Of a DNA stretch of 64,000 nucleotides, positions 28,001 through 41,320 are shown piece after piece. Numbering within the stretch: position 1 is the first letter of the stretch; each line of letters opens with the position of its first letter. Below the pieces are notes generated by a model that had not been told where the DNA came from, searched no databases, and saw only the letters and a program-made list of their open reading frames with translations. This DNA is from Prunella strophiata (lineage: Eukaryota; Chordata; Aves; Passeriformes; Prunellidae), in contig JAZBQD010000030.1 of the NCBI GenBank assembly GCA_036583965.1, positions 88,395,300-88,459,299 on the forward strand. The letters are read 5' to 3'. The position numbers and the translations under genes were made by a program.

Positions 28001-31000
28001 AGGGTAGTAACCTGAAAACATTTTGCCACTAAAATAATTTTTGCACACAGCTCATCTTGAGGCTTTACAGTACCTGCCAGTCAACTACTGGTTTGGAAGC
28101 CTCAAGAGCAAGTGAGACACTGTCTTGGTATTTACCCCATACCATAAAATCCTGTTCATCCAGCACACACTATGTGTACATGTACATGTATGATATTTGA
28201 ACAGAAATTACTAAAGTGTATATTTTCCTTTTTTTTTTTTATTTTTTTTTTTTTTTTTCTTGGAGGGTTTGTTTGTTTGTTTTTTTATTTGTTTACCACT
28301 ATTTTCTCCCTGGAGGGGGACTTCATACAGGAGGCATTGCACAGGATCCTGATTAGTTTGTTGTACAGTTATCAAAAGGACAATTATGAGTGTGGGATTA
28401 AATTAACATCTTTTACAGGTCAAGCTTTCACTTGAAGCCTTCCTGTGTCTCTGTGTTTGATTTTTCATGTTCTTTGATCCCAGAATTTCAAGAAACTATT
28501 TACTATAAACCTATTTAAAATCTTGTGGTGGAGTGCTATACCCTGAGTATAGTCAGAGAGAAACAAGGCTGAATAAAATATAATTCTCATGATGCTCATC
28601 CACCTGATGCTTAATTAGTTCTCATTTGGGAGAGCTGAGAAGCTGTGAGCCAGAATAATCAGTGCTTTTATGGATGGTAATGTCAGATGAATCTTCAGAA
28701 GAAAATGACAAAAATATTTGTTGGGTTTTTTTCCTTCTAATTTTCAGGCATCATTAAATTGCAGGATAGGGGAAATGGAAGCTCAGGAAATTCATTTACT
28801 TGACTTCTCCAGCTCTCTGCATAGCTCTATGAGCTACTGAGAGAAGAGATGGTCTAGAGTTTTTGGTCTATTACAAACCAAAAATAATCAGAGCCAACCT
28901 GGTCCTAGAAAAACCTAGCATAATATTCTGCCTCACCTTCTTACACAGCCACAGATACTTGCAGGTTGTGAGAACCCCTCAGTAAATCATATAAATTTAG
29001 CTCCAGTCTTTGCAGGAAGGAACTGGGTATTTATGCAGCTATTTATGCAGCTGCAGCTGTTATCCTGCACATTTGTTTGTTTTTCACACATACTGTTATG
29101 GAAAAAAAAAAATCTTCCTCTAGAATTGATAAGTCCATTTCAGCCCCCACTTTGATAATTAGCATTTGATGAGGCTACTTGATCTTGCATGTAACACTTT
29201 TCATCAATACTTGGTGTCACTACCATGCATTAAGTGCTAATACATTATTTCTAGGAACATTAAGGTTCAGAATGATTGCCACAGTCATTGTTTTATGGAG
29301 TCAGCAAATTAGAGAAACGAGTCACAGGAATCTTAAAGACCATTAGCCTGTTTTTATGATATTTTCAGAGGATGGTATGTCAAGTTATGTGAGTTGAATG
29401 GGTGTTTTTCTCTTATTTTAAAGTAATATTAAAGAGAAATTTAAAGTAAGCTGTAAATATGCATTCAAGACATAAAAAGAATTTTTCCTGAGAATTAATG
29501 AATGTGATAAGTGCCCTGTGGTGAGAGAGTGCTGGATTTTCTTTGAAGTCAAAACTGAGAATTCTTGTTGGTGACTTTCTAGATGATAAGAACGTTCATC
29601 TGATAGCAACAATTATTTTTCAGTGAAGGCTACTGCAACCTGCAATATCATTGTACTCTGTTCCCAGTTTTATCACTGTCTTCTAGACTTCTATTCCACT
29701 CGAAGACTGAGTCCCTTGCTTTTGTGAGGCACTTCACTAATCCCTACAGGCACCATGTCTTTTCAAATTAAACCACAAATGTGGCCTTAAAGTACTGGTG
29801 AAAATCTAAAGTAAATCTGCAAGGGAAAGAGAAATATAATTTATGCTGGAAATCCAAACTAGTAATTTTTATCCTTCCATATAGGTGTGGATGGGAAAAG
29901 AGAAAGGGAATGAATTTGAGAAGATGTTTCAGCCCAGATGAGTAGTTGTTACCTTTAATTTCCTGAAGTCTCTGGGCTTGTCAGTAATATTTGAGGTGGA
30001 GTAGAGTTTCAGTGGCCATAAGGAAGCTGTTGTGTTTATGGAAAAAAAAAAAAAAATCAAAAAGTCCTTTTAATATTACTCTCCAGTCCATGGAGAGTAA
30101 TCACCTACTACACCAGAGTAGCTGGTGATAAAAACAGAGGGCCCAGCATGAGCTGGGAGTGAAATACTTGTCATGCAGCACCGTGGTGCCTGTGTGTACA
30201 GTCTGGGAGTTTTACTCAAGATTTAGCCTTGCACAGTACAGGTGGTGCTGCTGTGCAACCAATGGTCACAAAGAAGCAGAAATTAGTGCAGAAGGATCTG
30301 GAGATGGCTTTCAGCACACTTTTGTGCAGCTGCTTTTCCCTGTTGGCTGGCATCTGGGTCTGTAGTGTCCAAAGAGCTGGTGCTGTTGAGCTGAACCAGT
30401 GGTAAGTGTTGCTTGGAGGATGCCAGACTGAAGTGGAATTTGGCTGTTCACAGGCCTAAGTAAATGGGATCAGAGCTGGCAGTGCCTGGTTCAGAAAACT
30501 GCATGCCACCATTAACCAGCCTCCTAATCAAGAGGTGTGCATGTGTGATCACCCAGGAGGTCACATCTGGAAATTCAATGGTCAAATGTTTAAAGGCATT
30601 AGAGGCTCATAAGGATAGAGAAGAGCACCAAATGGTAATTTCAGAAGTGACTCCTATTGCTTAAATTGCAATAAAATCTGTGGGAATCAGGCAGTGAAGT
30701 ACTTAATGCCACCCTGAGAAAACTCTGCAAGGTGCCTGTTTTTATCAGTAAGTGCCTATGTGCCTCTTAAAATCCTGGCTGCCAGAGACATCTCCTACCC
30801 GTAAGGCTTTAGCAGTGCTGAGTAGCAGAGATTGAAGAAGGATTAAGACACAAATGCTGCAGTGTTTGAGCCCTCCCTGTGTAATGTCTGTGCATGGCTC
30901 TATTTGTGTCTGGTGCCACACAAGGAAGAGGGATCATGTAGGGATGTGCCATCAGAAAGCAAGGATGTGGCACACGGACTTCCTAGAAGGTATCAAACAA

Positions 31001-32049
31001 GAAAATCAAAGCATTGTCTTGGATTCCCATTCCCCTGAGCAGATGAAGAGGAAAGGAGGACATGTTTAGTACCTTGTTCCTTAGATCACAGTAGCAAAAG
31101 TACAACCTGGCTCCAGGGCTAAATAAAGAAGGAAAATGTACTAAGTCCTGCTACCAGCTGTGATGGAGAAAGGCCTGCTGTGTTCTCCAGGAGGATTATT
31201 GGTATTACTGGTTACTGGAGAGATGCACATAAAATTGTGTGAAGAATAGAAAGGTAAATTTCCAACACAGGTAATCAGAAGTATAGAGAAATAGGAGATT
31301 ATTCTTTTGCAAAAAACCAGTCCCTTCAAAATCTTATTGCAAATACAATCCTGGAAAATAATCTAGTAATACTGTATTTTATAATATGAGCTAATTAGTG
31401 ATACATACAGGAGACAACAGGACCTTGAAAGAGTCAGCTTAGAAAGATTTCACCAACTGTGTCAGGTACTGTAGTTTAAATGCAAAGCTGGTGAACATTC
31501 AGATGCATAGTAGCAATCAAGCAGCCACCAAGAGAATACAGCAAGGGGCACAGAGACACATGAAGCTGAAGAGCAGAATACTTCTGTGACAGTAAACATC
31601 AGGATGTGAACAGAGGAGCTGAATTCAATGTGTGGAAGGCCAGCAGGTCCTATGGAGTAAAACCTGATGAGGAAAAGCAGGGTCATAGACAGACTGGAAA
31701 GTCATGTCAAAGCCTGTAGGGAGAACAGCTAAAGAAAAACCAAAGCACAATTAGGAAGCAGTCACTGATTTAGAGTTTGGATGCATAGGATACTAGGCTG
31801 TACAAAGTGGCAAAAAGGAATGGTTTGTAGGTGCCAGGCTGGCACCAGATGCAGTAATATTGGAGTAACCAGCTAGAGGCAAGAAACTGAATGTTAGGTA
31901 GATAGATACATACAGAACTGTGGAGACATCTTTAGGATTATTCAAGGGAAGAAAGCAAAATTGTCATCCAGCAACAGTGGATGGCAGTTACATAATTTCT
32001 TAATCCCTTGGACTATATGTTAGTACAAGCATAATAGAAAGCATTTGAG
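22093..32049. other. Large SH3RF3 intron, 5' part; no gene seen
   Basis: I recognise no gene or conserved exon. The stretch contains a T-rich run at 28229-28258, A runs near 29102 and 30042, two G runs near 27541 and 27632, and a duplicated ATTTATGCAGCT near 29030-29052. Open frames in 22990-23500 overlap on both strands in moderately GC-rich sequence without family similarity that I can see. Confidence 0.55.
28229..28258. repeat. Poly(T)-rich run
   Basis: T run interrupted by a single A, followed by GTTTGTTTGTTTG. On the minus strand it would be an A-rich tail, but no retroposed body is recognisable next to it. Confidence 0.75.
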
Positions 32050-34146
32050 ATCATGCTTTCAGTAATATAGAAGACATGGAAGGCCCCATTGTCAGTGCAA
32101 ACAGGCAAATAGATGATGCTTTGACTGCTGCTCTGCTCTCTTGGCTTGAACTCATCACTCTGCAGTCAGTCAGGCTCAGCCCAGGGTGCCTGCAGTGGCC
32201 ACTCCAGGCTGGGGTAGCTGCACCTCTGCAAACTGACTTTGCTGCTCTGTGTAGAGGGAGAATCATAGGAGCTAAAGAAGGGTTAGCATGTGTCTTACAA
32301 GAAAGATGAAGCACTGTCAGCTCCCAGAGCTGAATATCATTGCTACATTGTGGAATGAGTCCTGTGATTGGAGTGTTGGCACTGAGGGCTACAGGCTTCA
32401 GGAGGAGGCAGGACAGGTGAGGGGGAGGTGTGGCACTGTAAGTAAGGGAGAGGTTTGATTGCACAGCCCTTAGAGTTAGTGGTGATGTGGTGGAGAGCCT
32501 CTGGGTGAAGGCTGGAGGGAAGGAAAACAAAGCAGGTATTGTAGAGGGTGTTTTAGATTACTGATTGCCCAGTCAGGATGTAAGCACCAGTGAGTTATTC
32601 TATAGGTAATTAGGAGAACTCTCTGAATCAGTAGCCCTTGTCCTTATGGGAGATTTCAAGTTCCCAGACATCAACTGGAAATATCATACTTCTGTGACAA
32701 GGCCTGGAAATTCTTGAGGCTTATAGGAGAAAACTGCTTGTCATTCATACTTAGTGAGCCAGCTAGGGAAGATGCCCTCCTGGACTTGCTATTTGTGAAT
32801 AGAGAAGGACTCATGAGGGATGTGACAGTAAGGTGGCTGTCTTGGCTACAGTGTTCATGAAATGGCTGAGTTTAGGATTTTCACTGCAAATACAAAAAAG
32901 GGTGGCAGAGTTGCTTCCCTGGACTTCATGAGAGCAACCTTTATGCTGTTCAGGGCGTCACTTAGCAGAGTGCCCTGGGAATCTGCTTTTAAGGACTTTG
33001 GAGTCCACATGTGCTGGTCACTATTTAAGATTCACCTTTCAGAAGCACAGGAGCAGAAAACTTCACCATGCTGTGAGTCAAACAAACAGAGCAGAAGACC
33101 AGCTTGTCTGAACAGGGAACTCCTTGTGTAGGTCAGGAGGAAAAAAAGACTGTATGACCTCTGGAAGCAAGGTGAGGCTTCTCAGGAAACTAAGTACAGA
33201 GCTGTGGTTCATTTACACAGGGAGAAGACATGAAAAGCCAAAGCTCAGTTAGAGTTGAAACTGGCCAGTGTTGTTTCAAATAACAAGGGCTCTTTTTACA
33301 GACGAGGTCTAAAGAAAGTATTGGGCTGATACTTGGTGAAGGTGGTGATTCCTTGATAGTACTTGGTCAATCTGACTAACAGGAATGAAGAAAAAGCAGA
33401 TGAATTCTATGCACTTTTTGTCTCAGTCTTCAGTAGACCTTCAGCTTCCCAGTCTCCTGAGCTGGAGGACCACAAATGTGGGAACAGTGACTTCCTATTT
33501 GTGGACACTGGAACTGTAAAGGACTAACTGTATCAAGCTGAATGTTCACAAGTCCATGGGGCCTCATGGATTCATCCAAGTGTTCTGAAGGAACCAGTGA
33601 ATGTTATGGCAGGACCCCTCTCAATAATCTATCAAAGATCTTGCAGGTTTAGGGAGGATCCTGCTGATTGGAAGCTTGACAATGTTATTCCTAGTCTACA
33701 AAAAAAAAGGCATGAGGAAAGACACAGGGGAATACAGACCTGTTAATTTAGCCTCAGTTGCAGTAAAAATGATAGAGATTATTATAGTGGGTACTACAAA
33801 GGCATTTAAAGAATGATACAGTCATAAGGAACAGTCAGTATGGGTTCATAAAAGGGAAGTCCCATTTAACTGATTTGATATCCTTCTATAATAAAGTCAC
33901 ATGCATAGTGGATGAAGGGAAAGCAGTAGATACAGTTTTTTGAGGATTTTAGTAGGCTTTTGATACTGTACCTCAGCCTCTTTCTGGACAGGTTTGCTTA
34001 GCGATGGAATGAGTGGACTTGTGATGCACTGGGTGAAGAACTGGCCAAAGGCCAGATCTCAAAGGATTGCAGTGAATGGGGCTACAGCTGGCTGTTGACA
34101 GGTCACCAGTGATGTCCTTTGGAGCTCAGTTTTAGGGCCAGTTCTG

Positions 34147-34168
34147 TCATATATATGTATATATATAT
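34147..34168. repeat. (TA)n/(CATATA) microsatellite inside the CR1 copy
   Basis: A TATATATGTATATATATA-type tract sits where intact CR1 copies encode the residues just before the conserved aspartate-containing reverse-transcriptase motif. Confidence 0.7.
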
Positions 34169-35052
34169 CTGATCAGGATGCAGGAGTTGAATGCACCACT
34201 GGCAAGTTTGCTGATGATACCAAAGTGCAAGGTGCTTTTGACTCAGCTTGAGGGGGAACAAGATGCCTTGCAGAGGGATGTAGATACACTGGAGCATTAG
34301 GCAATGATTAATGGGAAGGAAATAATTTAACAATTCAAAATGCTGGATTCTGATCCCCCTGGGATGGGGTAATGCCAGGCACAAGTATGGATTAGGAGAG
34401 GAGTGGCTGAAGAGCAGCTCTGTAGAGAGTGATGCTGAGGTGCTGGAACAGCAGGCTCAGTGTGAGACACCAGATGGCAAATCCCATCCTGGGGTGCATC
34501 AAACAGAGCATCACCAGTCACTCAAAATTATCCTGCATGTATTCTGTGTTGGTGTGGCCTCAACTGGAGCACTGTGTGCAGTTCTGGGCCCCACCATGGA
34601 AGGAGGATGTGAAGGTCCCTTGAATACATCCAGAGGAGGAGAATAAATCTTGTGAAAGGACTACAAGGAATGTCCTGAGAGGAGCAGCTGAGGACACTGT
34701 GCTTGTCTAGTTTGGAGAGAAGGAGGCTGAGGGGTGACCTCATTGCTCTCTACAGCTTCCTAAGGAGGAGAAACAGAGAGGGAGGTGCTGGGCTCTTCTC
34801 CCTGCTATCCACTGACAGAATGCATTGGGACTGGTCCTGTGGGAGTGCCCCACAGGAACATTCAGACTGGACATTAGGAAGCATTTCTTTATGGAGAGGG
34901 TGGTCAAACTCTGGAACAGGCTTCCTAGAAAAGTGGTTGATGCCCCAAACCTGTCAATGTTTAAGAGGCATTTGGACAATGTTCTTAATTGGTCAACCTT
35001 GAAGTGGTCAGGCAGTGGATTAGATACTTGTTGCAGGTCACTTCCAATATAA

Positions 35053-35097
35053 ATATTCTTTTCTACTCTATTCCATTCTGTCCTATTCTATCCTTTC
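35053..35097 (+). repeat. Expanded CR1 3'-terminal repeat (TTCTA/TTCTAT units)
   Basis: Degenerate tandem units of the form TTCTACTC, TATTCCAT, TCTGTCCTA and TTCTATCC. This is the usual CR1 terminal octamer repeat (ATTCTATG type), longer and more diverged than in the other copies in the window. Confidence 0.6.
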
Positions 35098-36989
35098 CTG
35101 CTGTGATCTTCTCTGCCTTTACAGTTGCACCCTAAGGCTGTTCATTCAGATCTGTTTTTTCATGAGGTAAAATCTAATTTTTTTCCCTAGCAAGGAAGGG
35201 TGGGGACTGATGCATTTTCTGTTTTCTTAGAGACAGTTTCTCTAGTCCAGAGCAGGCATACAGTGGTAGAACAACATGAAGAAGTTTGAACTAGTTGATT
35301 TCTCACTTACCTCTTGGATGAGGCAGCTGCCAGGTGTCTCAGCCCAATATCTTCTGCAATCCCTAACCCCATTAACCAGCTCAACATAACAAATGAGGGA
35401 TCATTCTCCAGCTATCCCTAAATTTTTTAGTGGGCTGGTGTGTTTTTTCTGTAAGTTGATACTAGCTCACTGACGTGACAGGCAGTATTAATAAAGCCTT
35501 AGTCACAGAGCTGGAAAGAATGCTTTTTTACACATAGGACCAAGAGCTGCCTGAATCCTTCTTTGTTTGAGCAAGCAGCCAGAAAGTTTGAGGAAATAAT
35601 GAGAAAAAGGAGATGTACTTGTCAATACAATTTCATGATTGAGTGTACTTGTTGGTGAGAGATGAGACATCTTGCTGCTTTTTGCCAAAAGCTATAGAAT
35701 CACAGTGCAGTGTTTCCACGTTTTGCTGCACGATTTCCTAATGATACTGTGTTGATACACAGAAAAGCAATACAGCTCAGCAATGCACTGTCAAGACAGA
35801 ACACTAATAATTATGTGGCTTCTTTGGAATGAGGTAACCTTGAAATCCAGTAATTAAGTAACAATGTGTGTCTTGGTTTAACTCTGTGTCTTGATTTAAT
35901 TCAGTGTCATTTTTAAGTGCAAAAATTGTCCCCATGTTTGTGTTCTAAAAATCAGTATTTACTGTTTGTTAGATAGAATCTTGAAAGAGAAAAGCTGTAC
36001 TGGAGGCCTGTGAACTGCTGAGAATCTTTGCTGAGTATAACTCACCCTGCATGAACCTGCAATTTGTGGGTATTGGTTCCTACTTTGCAGAGCCATTCTG
36101 CATATGGATGTGCATACAGCATATGGTTAGACTTATTAAAAACTTTTTGTTCAAGTAAACCACTACAAGTCCCATCAGCCCAGCTCTGCCCTGTCTGCAA
36201 TGCAGATCTGTTGCTACAGGCCTTGGCATTAGTTCAGGAGATGTTTCCAGTCAGGATTCATTTTTGACATAGATGAATGAGGACTTTGGTAAGACAACTC
36301 AAAAAGAGATTGTCCTATATAATTTGGCTGAGCATTAGGCTTTGAGAAATGAATGATTACATTTAGAATTGCCTTTCACATGAATAGCTGGAGAAGATCT
36401 GTCCAGCTGTCTATATGAGAGTGAAGATTTATTTTCTGGGGTAAAAGTGGAGTGAACTACTTTCTCCATTCAGAGAAAGTTTTGAGTTGGGTAGTCACCT
36501 TCTTTTAAAGGAGAAGAATATTCCTGATGATAAAAAGAATATATAGAAATGAGACTGCATTTTGGAAATTTAATAGTATCTTCTTCTCCAGAGATCCATA
36601 ACCATTACCAAAAGAGTACCAATTTAAAAACAAGTTTTTGAAGGGAAAAGGTTACTTTTATCAGAGAAGGTACTATTGCAGATGCACATGCTGAGCTGAC
36701 TTTACAAAGCAGTTAAGTAGTTTTACATTGTAAAACTTTTAAGATGTGCATACAACTAGAAATTCTCTGACAGGTACATGGAAATTCTGCTAATCCTTTG
36801 TGTCAGAAATGTATTTTTGGAATGTGTAAGGCTTAGAATATGCCTTTTTAAAGGCAATATAATGAAGTTAGAAAATCTAGGAATTTATAAAATATGTGGT
36901 TTATTCTTCTATGCCTTCACCCCATAGCAATTTAGGAAATGATGGGCTTCATCTTAAATCCTTGTGTGTTCTTCTTTGTGTATTTTCAG
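35098..36989. other. Intronic sequence before the 36990 exon
   Basis: No gene or repeat family recognised. Two similar TCTTGGTTTAACTCTGTG / TCTTGATTTAATTCAGTG units lie at about 35872-35910. The 3' end is the acceptor (CTTTGTGTATTTTCAG) of the next SH3RF3 exon. Confidence 0.6.
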
Positions 36990-37090
36990 GATTCCTCTTT
37001 GATTGGAACAGCCACAGTGGCTGGTCCCAGGACAAGTGCAATAATTGGAGATCAGGGAACACCACCGAAGGTCCAGCTCCCCCTCAATAT
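36990..37090 (+). CDS. SH3RF3: SH3RF3 exon: short linker before the third SH3 domain
   Basis: The exon is 101 nt, entering in phase 0 and ending with two bases of a split codon (AT). The acceptor is TGTATTTTCAG and the donor GTAAGC. The translation starts DSSLIGTATVAGPRTS and ends DQGTPPKVQLPLN. The GTPPKVQLPLN segment immediately precedes SH3 domain 3 in SH3RF3. Joining the terminal AT to the first C of the exon at 41150 gives an isoleucine codon, then YLALYAY, so the splice is exactly in frame. The upstream intron is 14.9 kb and the downstream one 4.06 kb. Base composition is ordinary here, unlike the very GC-rich exons at 21724 and 49484. Confidence 0.93.
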
Positions 37091-40000
37091 GTAAGCAGCT
37101 CATCGCAGTCACTGTGTACTCTTTGTTTCCAATTGTGTGTGTATGTGTGTGCTTGAAACCTGAATGCCCAAATCTCAGCTCAGGTGCATTCTGAGAAGAG
37201 AGAGATTGCAATTTCAAACATGAGGCAGCCCCTGCTGAAATTGAAAAATTAATAGAGAAGCGCAAGACTTCCCCCTTTCTGTGTGAGCCCTTTTAGACTT
37301 TATTTATTATAGCTGTATGGATCGCTGTGGAGCAAACAGTACCTCTGAGCAAGAGAAAATCTTCTTTCATTTAAAATTCTTAAGAAGGTGTAGTCCCATG
37401 CAATCAAACACATATTCACAATTAACCAGAAAAAATGGCCCAGTTGCACTTTTTTGGTGCCATCAACAATGAATGAACAAGGCAATGAATGAACTTCCCA
37501 TCTTTGGCATATGGTCTTGTTGAATAGTGTGTAAAATAACTGAAGGTTCACATATCAAAAAGAGTAGACTTCATTTTAGCAAGTCTCTTCTAGCCTGGTT
37601 GGTTTATCTGATGCTTGTCTAATTAACTACTGAATCCTTTCCTCTCAACACATATACCTTGTAAAAGCAGGACAACCACACACACACACACATATGCACA
37701 TCATATTTTTGGGGTTTATGATATGGCTAAAACAAGGTGTGAATTCACAAAATCCTAAAAATAATAGAAGAGATCTTCTTTAAGAAAAATAGGGGTCTGG
37801 GATTGGAACCAAACAAATTTCTTCTTAGCTACTTCATTGAGATCTTGATACCTGAGGGATGCCACACATTGCTGAATGCTCCACAGAAAGGTCTCATCAT
37901 CACCCTGTGCTCACCCTGCATGACCTGTGTGGCACATAGTGGGGCACGTGTTTATTTCAAACTTTGCCCTGACTAAGAAGCAGTAACTGGCAATATTTGA
38001 AGTACCTAGTTGCTGAATCAGGACATTTTCCAGCTCCCTGGCAATGCCCCTGACTCCATGCCTCAGCAAGCCTCCCCTGCTCCCTCCCATGCTTCTCCTG
38101 TCATCTCCCTTGTGAAGCAGCCTTGTAATCCGGTCTGTCATTCTGCATTTGTGAGCCAAGTTCCAGTCAAAGAGGATGCATTATTTGAAAGCTGTAGCAG
38201 TAGTGGGGAGGTGCAACTCTAGACAAAGCCCTGGGGCTTCTGCGTTACAAGCAGAGTCACAGGCAGCTACCCAAGGCCAAGAACACTTCACACTTCAACC
38301 TTTTTTCAGGGAACTTCTAATAAACATTTTGGGTTCTTCTAGTTCCCACTCCCAAGCCTTAGCCTCACTGTTTCACATAGCCCAGAATAATCTGATACTA
38401 CATTTTGCAAGATTTCAGATTGTTGTTTTAACACTTTCTTCTAGGCTGTACAGAGTTATCTGATGAAGTTTCACACCTAAAATGTAGAGAACAGTGAAAT
38501 GTGTCCAAATCCAAAGACTTTGGCTTAAGGCAAAAATTATCCTCAGCAAATGGGACCACTTGACCTGATTTCCTGCCAGAGGAAAAACCCAGAAACAATT
38601 TCTGGGGAGGGAAGCTGCCTGCAATCAAATTGTTTTCAGCCATGGATGAGAGCAGCCATCCCCCCCAGCTCCCCCACAACTGCCTCCCTGCCAGGAATGG
38701 AGTTTATGCCTGCCCACAGGGTGGGCTGCAGACCCAGGTTGGGCCTGTCACAGGGTTTGGAGAACGCTGTGCCTCTGCAACTAAAGAGGAGACCCCCAGG
38801 GATGGGCATCCTCACTACCCCCCCGCACAGGAGGTGGGATTGCTGGTCCACAAAGAAAGTGCTGATCACTTGTGTTGTGCCAGGGTCACCCTATATGGTT
38901 GTCACACACAAGATTTCATCACTTTAGCCATACAGAGTTTGCTCTTTTTGGTGTGGCATCTGTGCTGGGCTGTTGTACACCTTCTTTTAGTCTCTGCAGG
39001 GATTTCAATACTCTGTCCAGAGGATGTTTAGGCTCATTAGTGATATTGGATATTCAGACTTATTGGTAGCTGATTTGGGGAAATTTGCTGGGTGAAGCTA
39101 GTAGGAGAGAACAAAAAGAAACTAATAGAAGATCTGGAGCTAGCTGCAAGGCACAACAGCCTATGATCCACTTAGGGTAATTTTCCTTGCACCCGCTTCC
39201 AGAATCTCCACCTATAAGTTACATTATTACATGTATCCCCTTGGGGGAAAAGGCTAAGTGAGTCTATCTAAAATGCTCTATCCCTGACTTCCTGCTTTAC
39301 CCACAGCTTCTGAATCTGAACCCTGTGTAAGCAGCAATTTCAAAAGGGACAAGTCAAAGCCACACTTTCTGCTCCCTCAAGTGAGTGCAGTCTGGCACTT
39401 TCTGTTATGTCCTTGCAGAGCACAGTGCTGAAGGATTAGCACTGAAGCATGAAAACTTATTTCTTGTCAGGGTGACACATTTTAATGTTTTTCAGATCAT
39501 ATGTAGCCTCATGTTTTCTGTCAGGTGAACAGCTACAGACCTGCTCAAGACCACCTGATTATATAGGCTAAAAAAAGGATGCTCAGGGTGGTTTCTCCCA
39601 TCTGCTGACTAATGAAATACAGTTTCTGATTAGGTCTTGGTACCCCATGCACGTGGTAAACAGAGCCAGGCACATCAGCCTAAGATTCCCCAAGGAGCTG
39701 TTACCAAATAGTTCATATTCTGCTCATTACTGCTGTTTATTTACTACCCTCAGAACGAAAAATAAGGAAATCTACAGTACAGTAAAGAAGTAGAATCAAG
39801 AAAATAACAGGATTTATTCATCAATTATATTTCCTAGAGAACAGAAGTAAAAAGTCATGTATAATTTTTATTGGCGGAAAATCTACAATCACAACTGCTG
39901 TAGTTTTAGGGTTTTTTTCCCTCTGGTTCACTGCTATAAGGTGGGCAGCAAGCCTCTTCTCACCCACCCCTGAGCCCAAGAGCATTCTGCTGCACTTTGT

Positions 40001-41149
40001 AGTGTAAATGCACTTTCTCTGTTTTCCCATTTCTCTTAGTCTATGTTCATTGCCTGTAAATCACAAATAAATAAAAAAAACCTCAGGAAGGCACAACCTT
40101 GATCAAGAATTACCAGAAATCCCTTTTTGTATCTGTAGAAAAGTGACAATACAAAAAAATCTGGTATTTACAAAGAAAGTGCTGTTCTGTGTGTGCACTC
40201 TTGCTATTCTATCCTGACTTTCCATTATTTCCCAAAGTGCAAGCAATCATTCTTAATTTTCAACAAGAATCTCTCTAAACAGAGAGAGTCTCTGTAGGGA
40301 TTTTAAGCTGTAGTCATTTCACAACACTAGACCCATCCCTGAAGTAGTAACAGAAGAACAAAAGAGAGATAAATAGAAAGATTCTAAACAAAGGGAATAA
40401 ATAAAAGCTGTAATTAAATAAATAAAAAGTTCTACATATTGGATCCTGTATTAAAGTTTTATTAGAATACTTGCATGCAAAACATCCAAAACAAAATTCT
40501 ACCACCTCACTTAGTTAAGTAAAAAAGCCACTGCAGAATGTGGCCCTTTCTCACTTTTTGTTTTACTAACATAGTACAAGAGTTACTATGCCACATCAGA
40601 ACAGTTTAGTGTGTTGTATCTAAACTCGGCCAGCATAAATAGCATTGAGAAAGCTGCAAGAAAAGCTTTTGAAATAGCCTACTCATAAGAAAATTTTCCT
40701 TCTTAAACTCCACAACAGAGGTGGGTCCCACCCTGAAGCATATGAATGTATACTTCTTCCAGATGTCAGGATTTGCAAAGCCCTCTTACTCCAGCCCTTG
40801 TTTCTCTGGCTGTCACTGTAATTGTCATGTTTTTCTGAAACTGTTGCTAAGTCCTTAACTTCGGTGCTGCTTTGTGGCACTGTTTTGCTTTGGTTATGCC
40901 CTGAGTGAGAAGCATGTATCATCAACTTCTAAATTACCTTTTACTCTGATTAGTTATTCCCTTATTGTCTTAGAATCCAGTCTCTGCCCTTCCCTGTTTG
41001 TGAAGCAGCCTGTAATGATGTCCTTTTTAACTACAACTTCTGAACAGTGCTTCTGGTCGCTTTCTGCTCTGTGGGGCTGGAGCTGGAGCAGGACAGGTGG
41101 TGGCTGATGTCATCTGTGTGCTTTCTCCCTGTGTGACCTCTCCCCACAG
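37091..41149. other. SH3RF3 intron between exons 36990 and 41150
   Basis: No gene or mobile element recognised. It has a short (CA)n tract at about 37677-37692. A block at 37990-38230 and 38550-38900 is richer in GC than its surroundings and carries overlapping short frames without recognisable similarity. It ends with the pyrimidine-rich acceptor CTCTCCCCACAG. Confidence 0.6.
37677..37692. repeat. (CA)n microsatellite
   Basis: Short CACACACACACACA tract in an intron. Confidence 0.8.
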
Positions 41150-41320
41150 CTACCTAGCCCTGTATGCCTACAAGCCTCAGAAGAACGACGAGCTGGAGCT
41201 GCGCAAAGGGGAGATGTACCGGGTCATTGAGAAGTGCCAGGACGGCTGGTTCAAGGGCACGTCCCTCAGGAGTGGCATGTCCGGTGTCTTCCCAGGCAAC
41301 TACGTAACACCTGTCTCAAG
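41150..41320 (+). CDS. SH3RF3: SH3RF3 exon: third SH3 domain
   Basis: The exon is 171 nt, entering with one base to complete a split codon and leaving two (AG). It encodes almost exactly one SH3 domain: ALYAY near the start (the ALYDY position), the acidic RT-loop stretch [16 protein letters not shown] with the specificity-pocket tryptophan, then [12 protein letters not shown] with the conserved Pro and Tyr of the ligand surface. The wording ([26 protein letters not shown]) fits SH3RF3 better than SH3RF1, whose equivalent domain differs at many of these positions. SH3 domains bind proline-rich partners. In this scaffold family the domains recruit Rac/PAK and JNK-pathway components. Acceptor is CCCCACAG, donor GTGAGG. 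All key SH3 residues are present, so the domain should fold normally. Confidence 0.95.

Larger units (their letters stand above)
32050..35097 (+). mobile_element. Degraded CR1 LINE, endonuclease end and reverse transcriptase
   Basis: Broken frames follow the CR1 ORF2 order. The C-terminal endonuclease region comes first (GDFKFPDINWKY near 32647, then LLDLLFVNREGL, then SRVPWES and RRPACLNRELL up to 33131). Reverse-transcriptase landmarks follow (YRPVNLAS, SQYGFIKGKSHLTDLI, FADDTKVQ-like sequence near 34207). The C-terminal block is last (SLERRRLRGDLIALYSFL and [29 protein letters not shown], split here by frame). Many stops and shifts make it inactive. It ends in repeated TTCTAT-type units, the CR1 3' terminus. 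The 5' boundary is uncertain: similarity is convincing from about 32400 and probable from about 32050. It lies in sense orientation in the 14.9-kb SH3RF3 intron. Confidence 0.9.

Noticed and set aside
32051..32530. Minus-strand 159-codon open frame
   Set aside because: It lies antisense to the 5' part of the degraded CR1 copy, so it is a shadow of that element.
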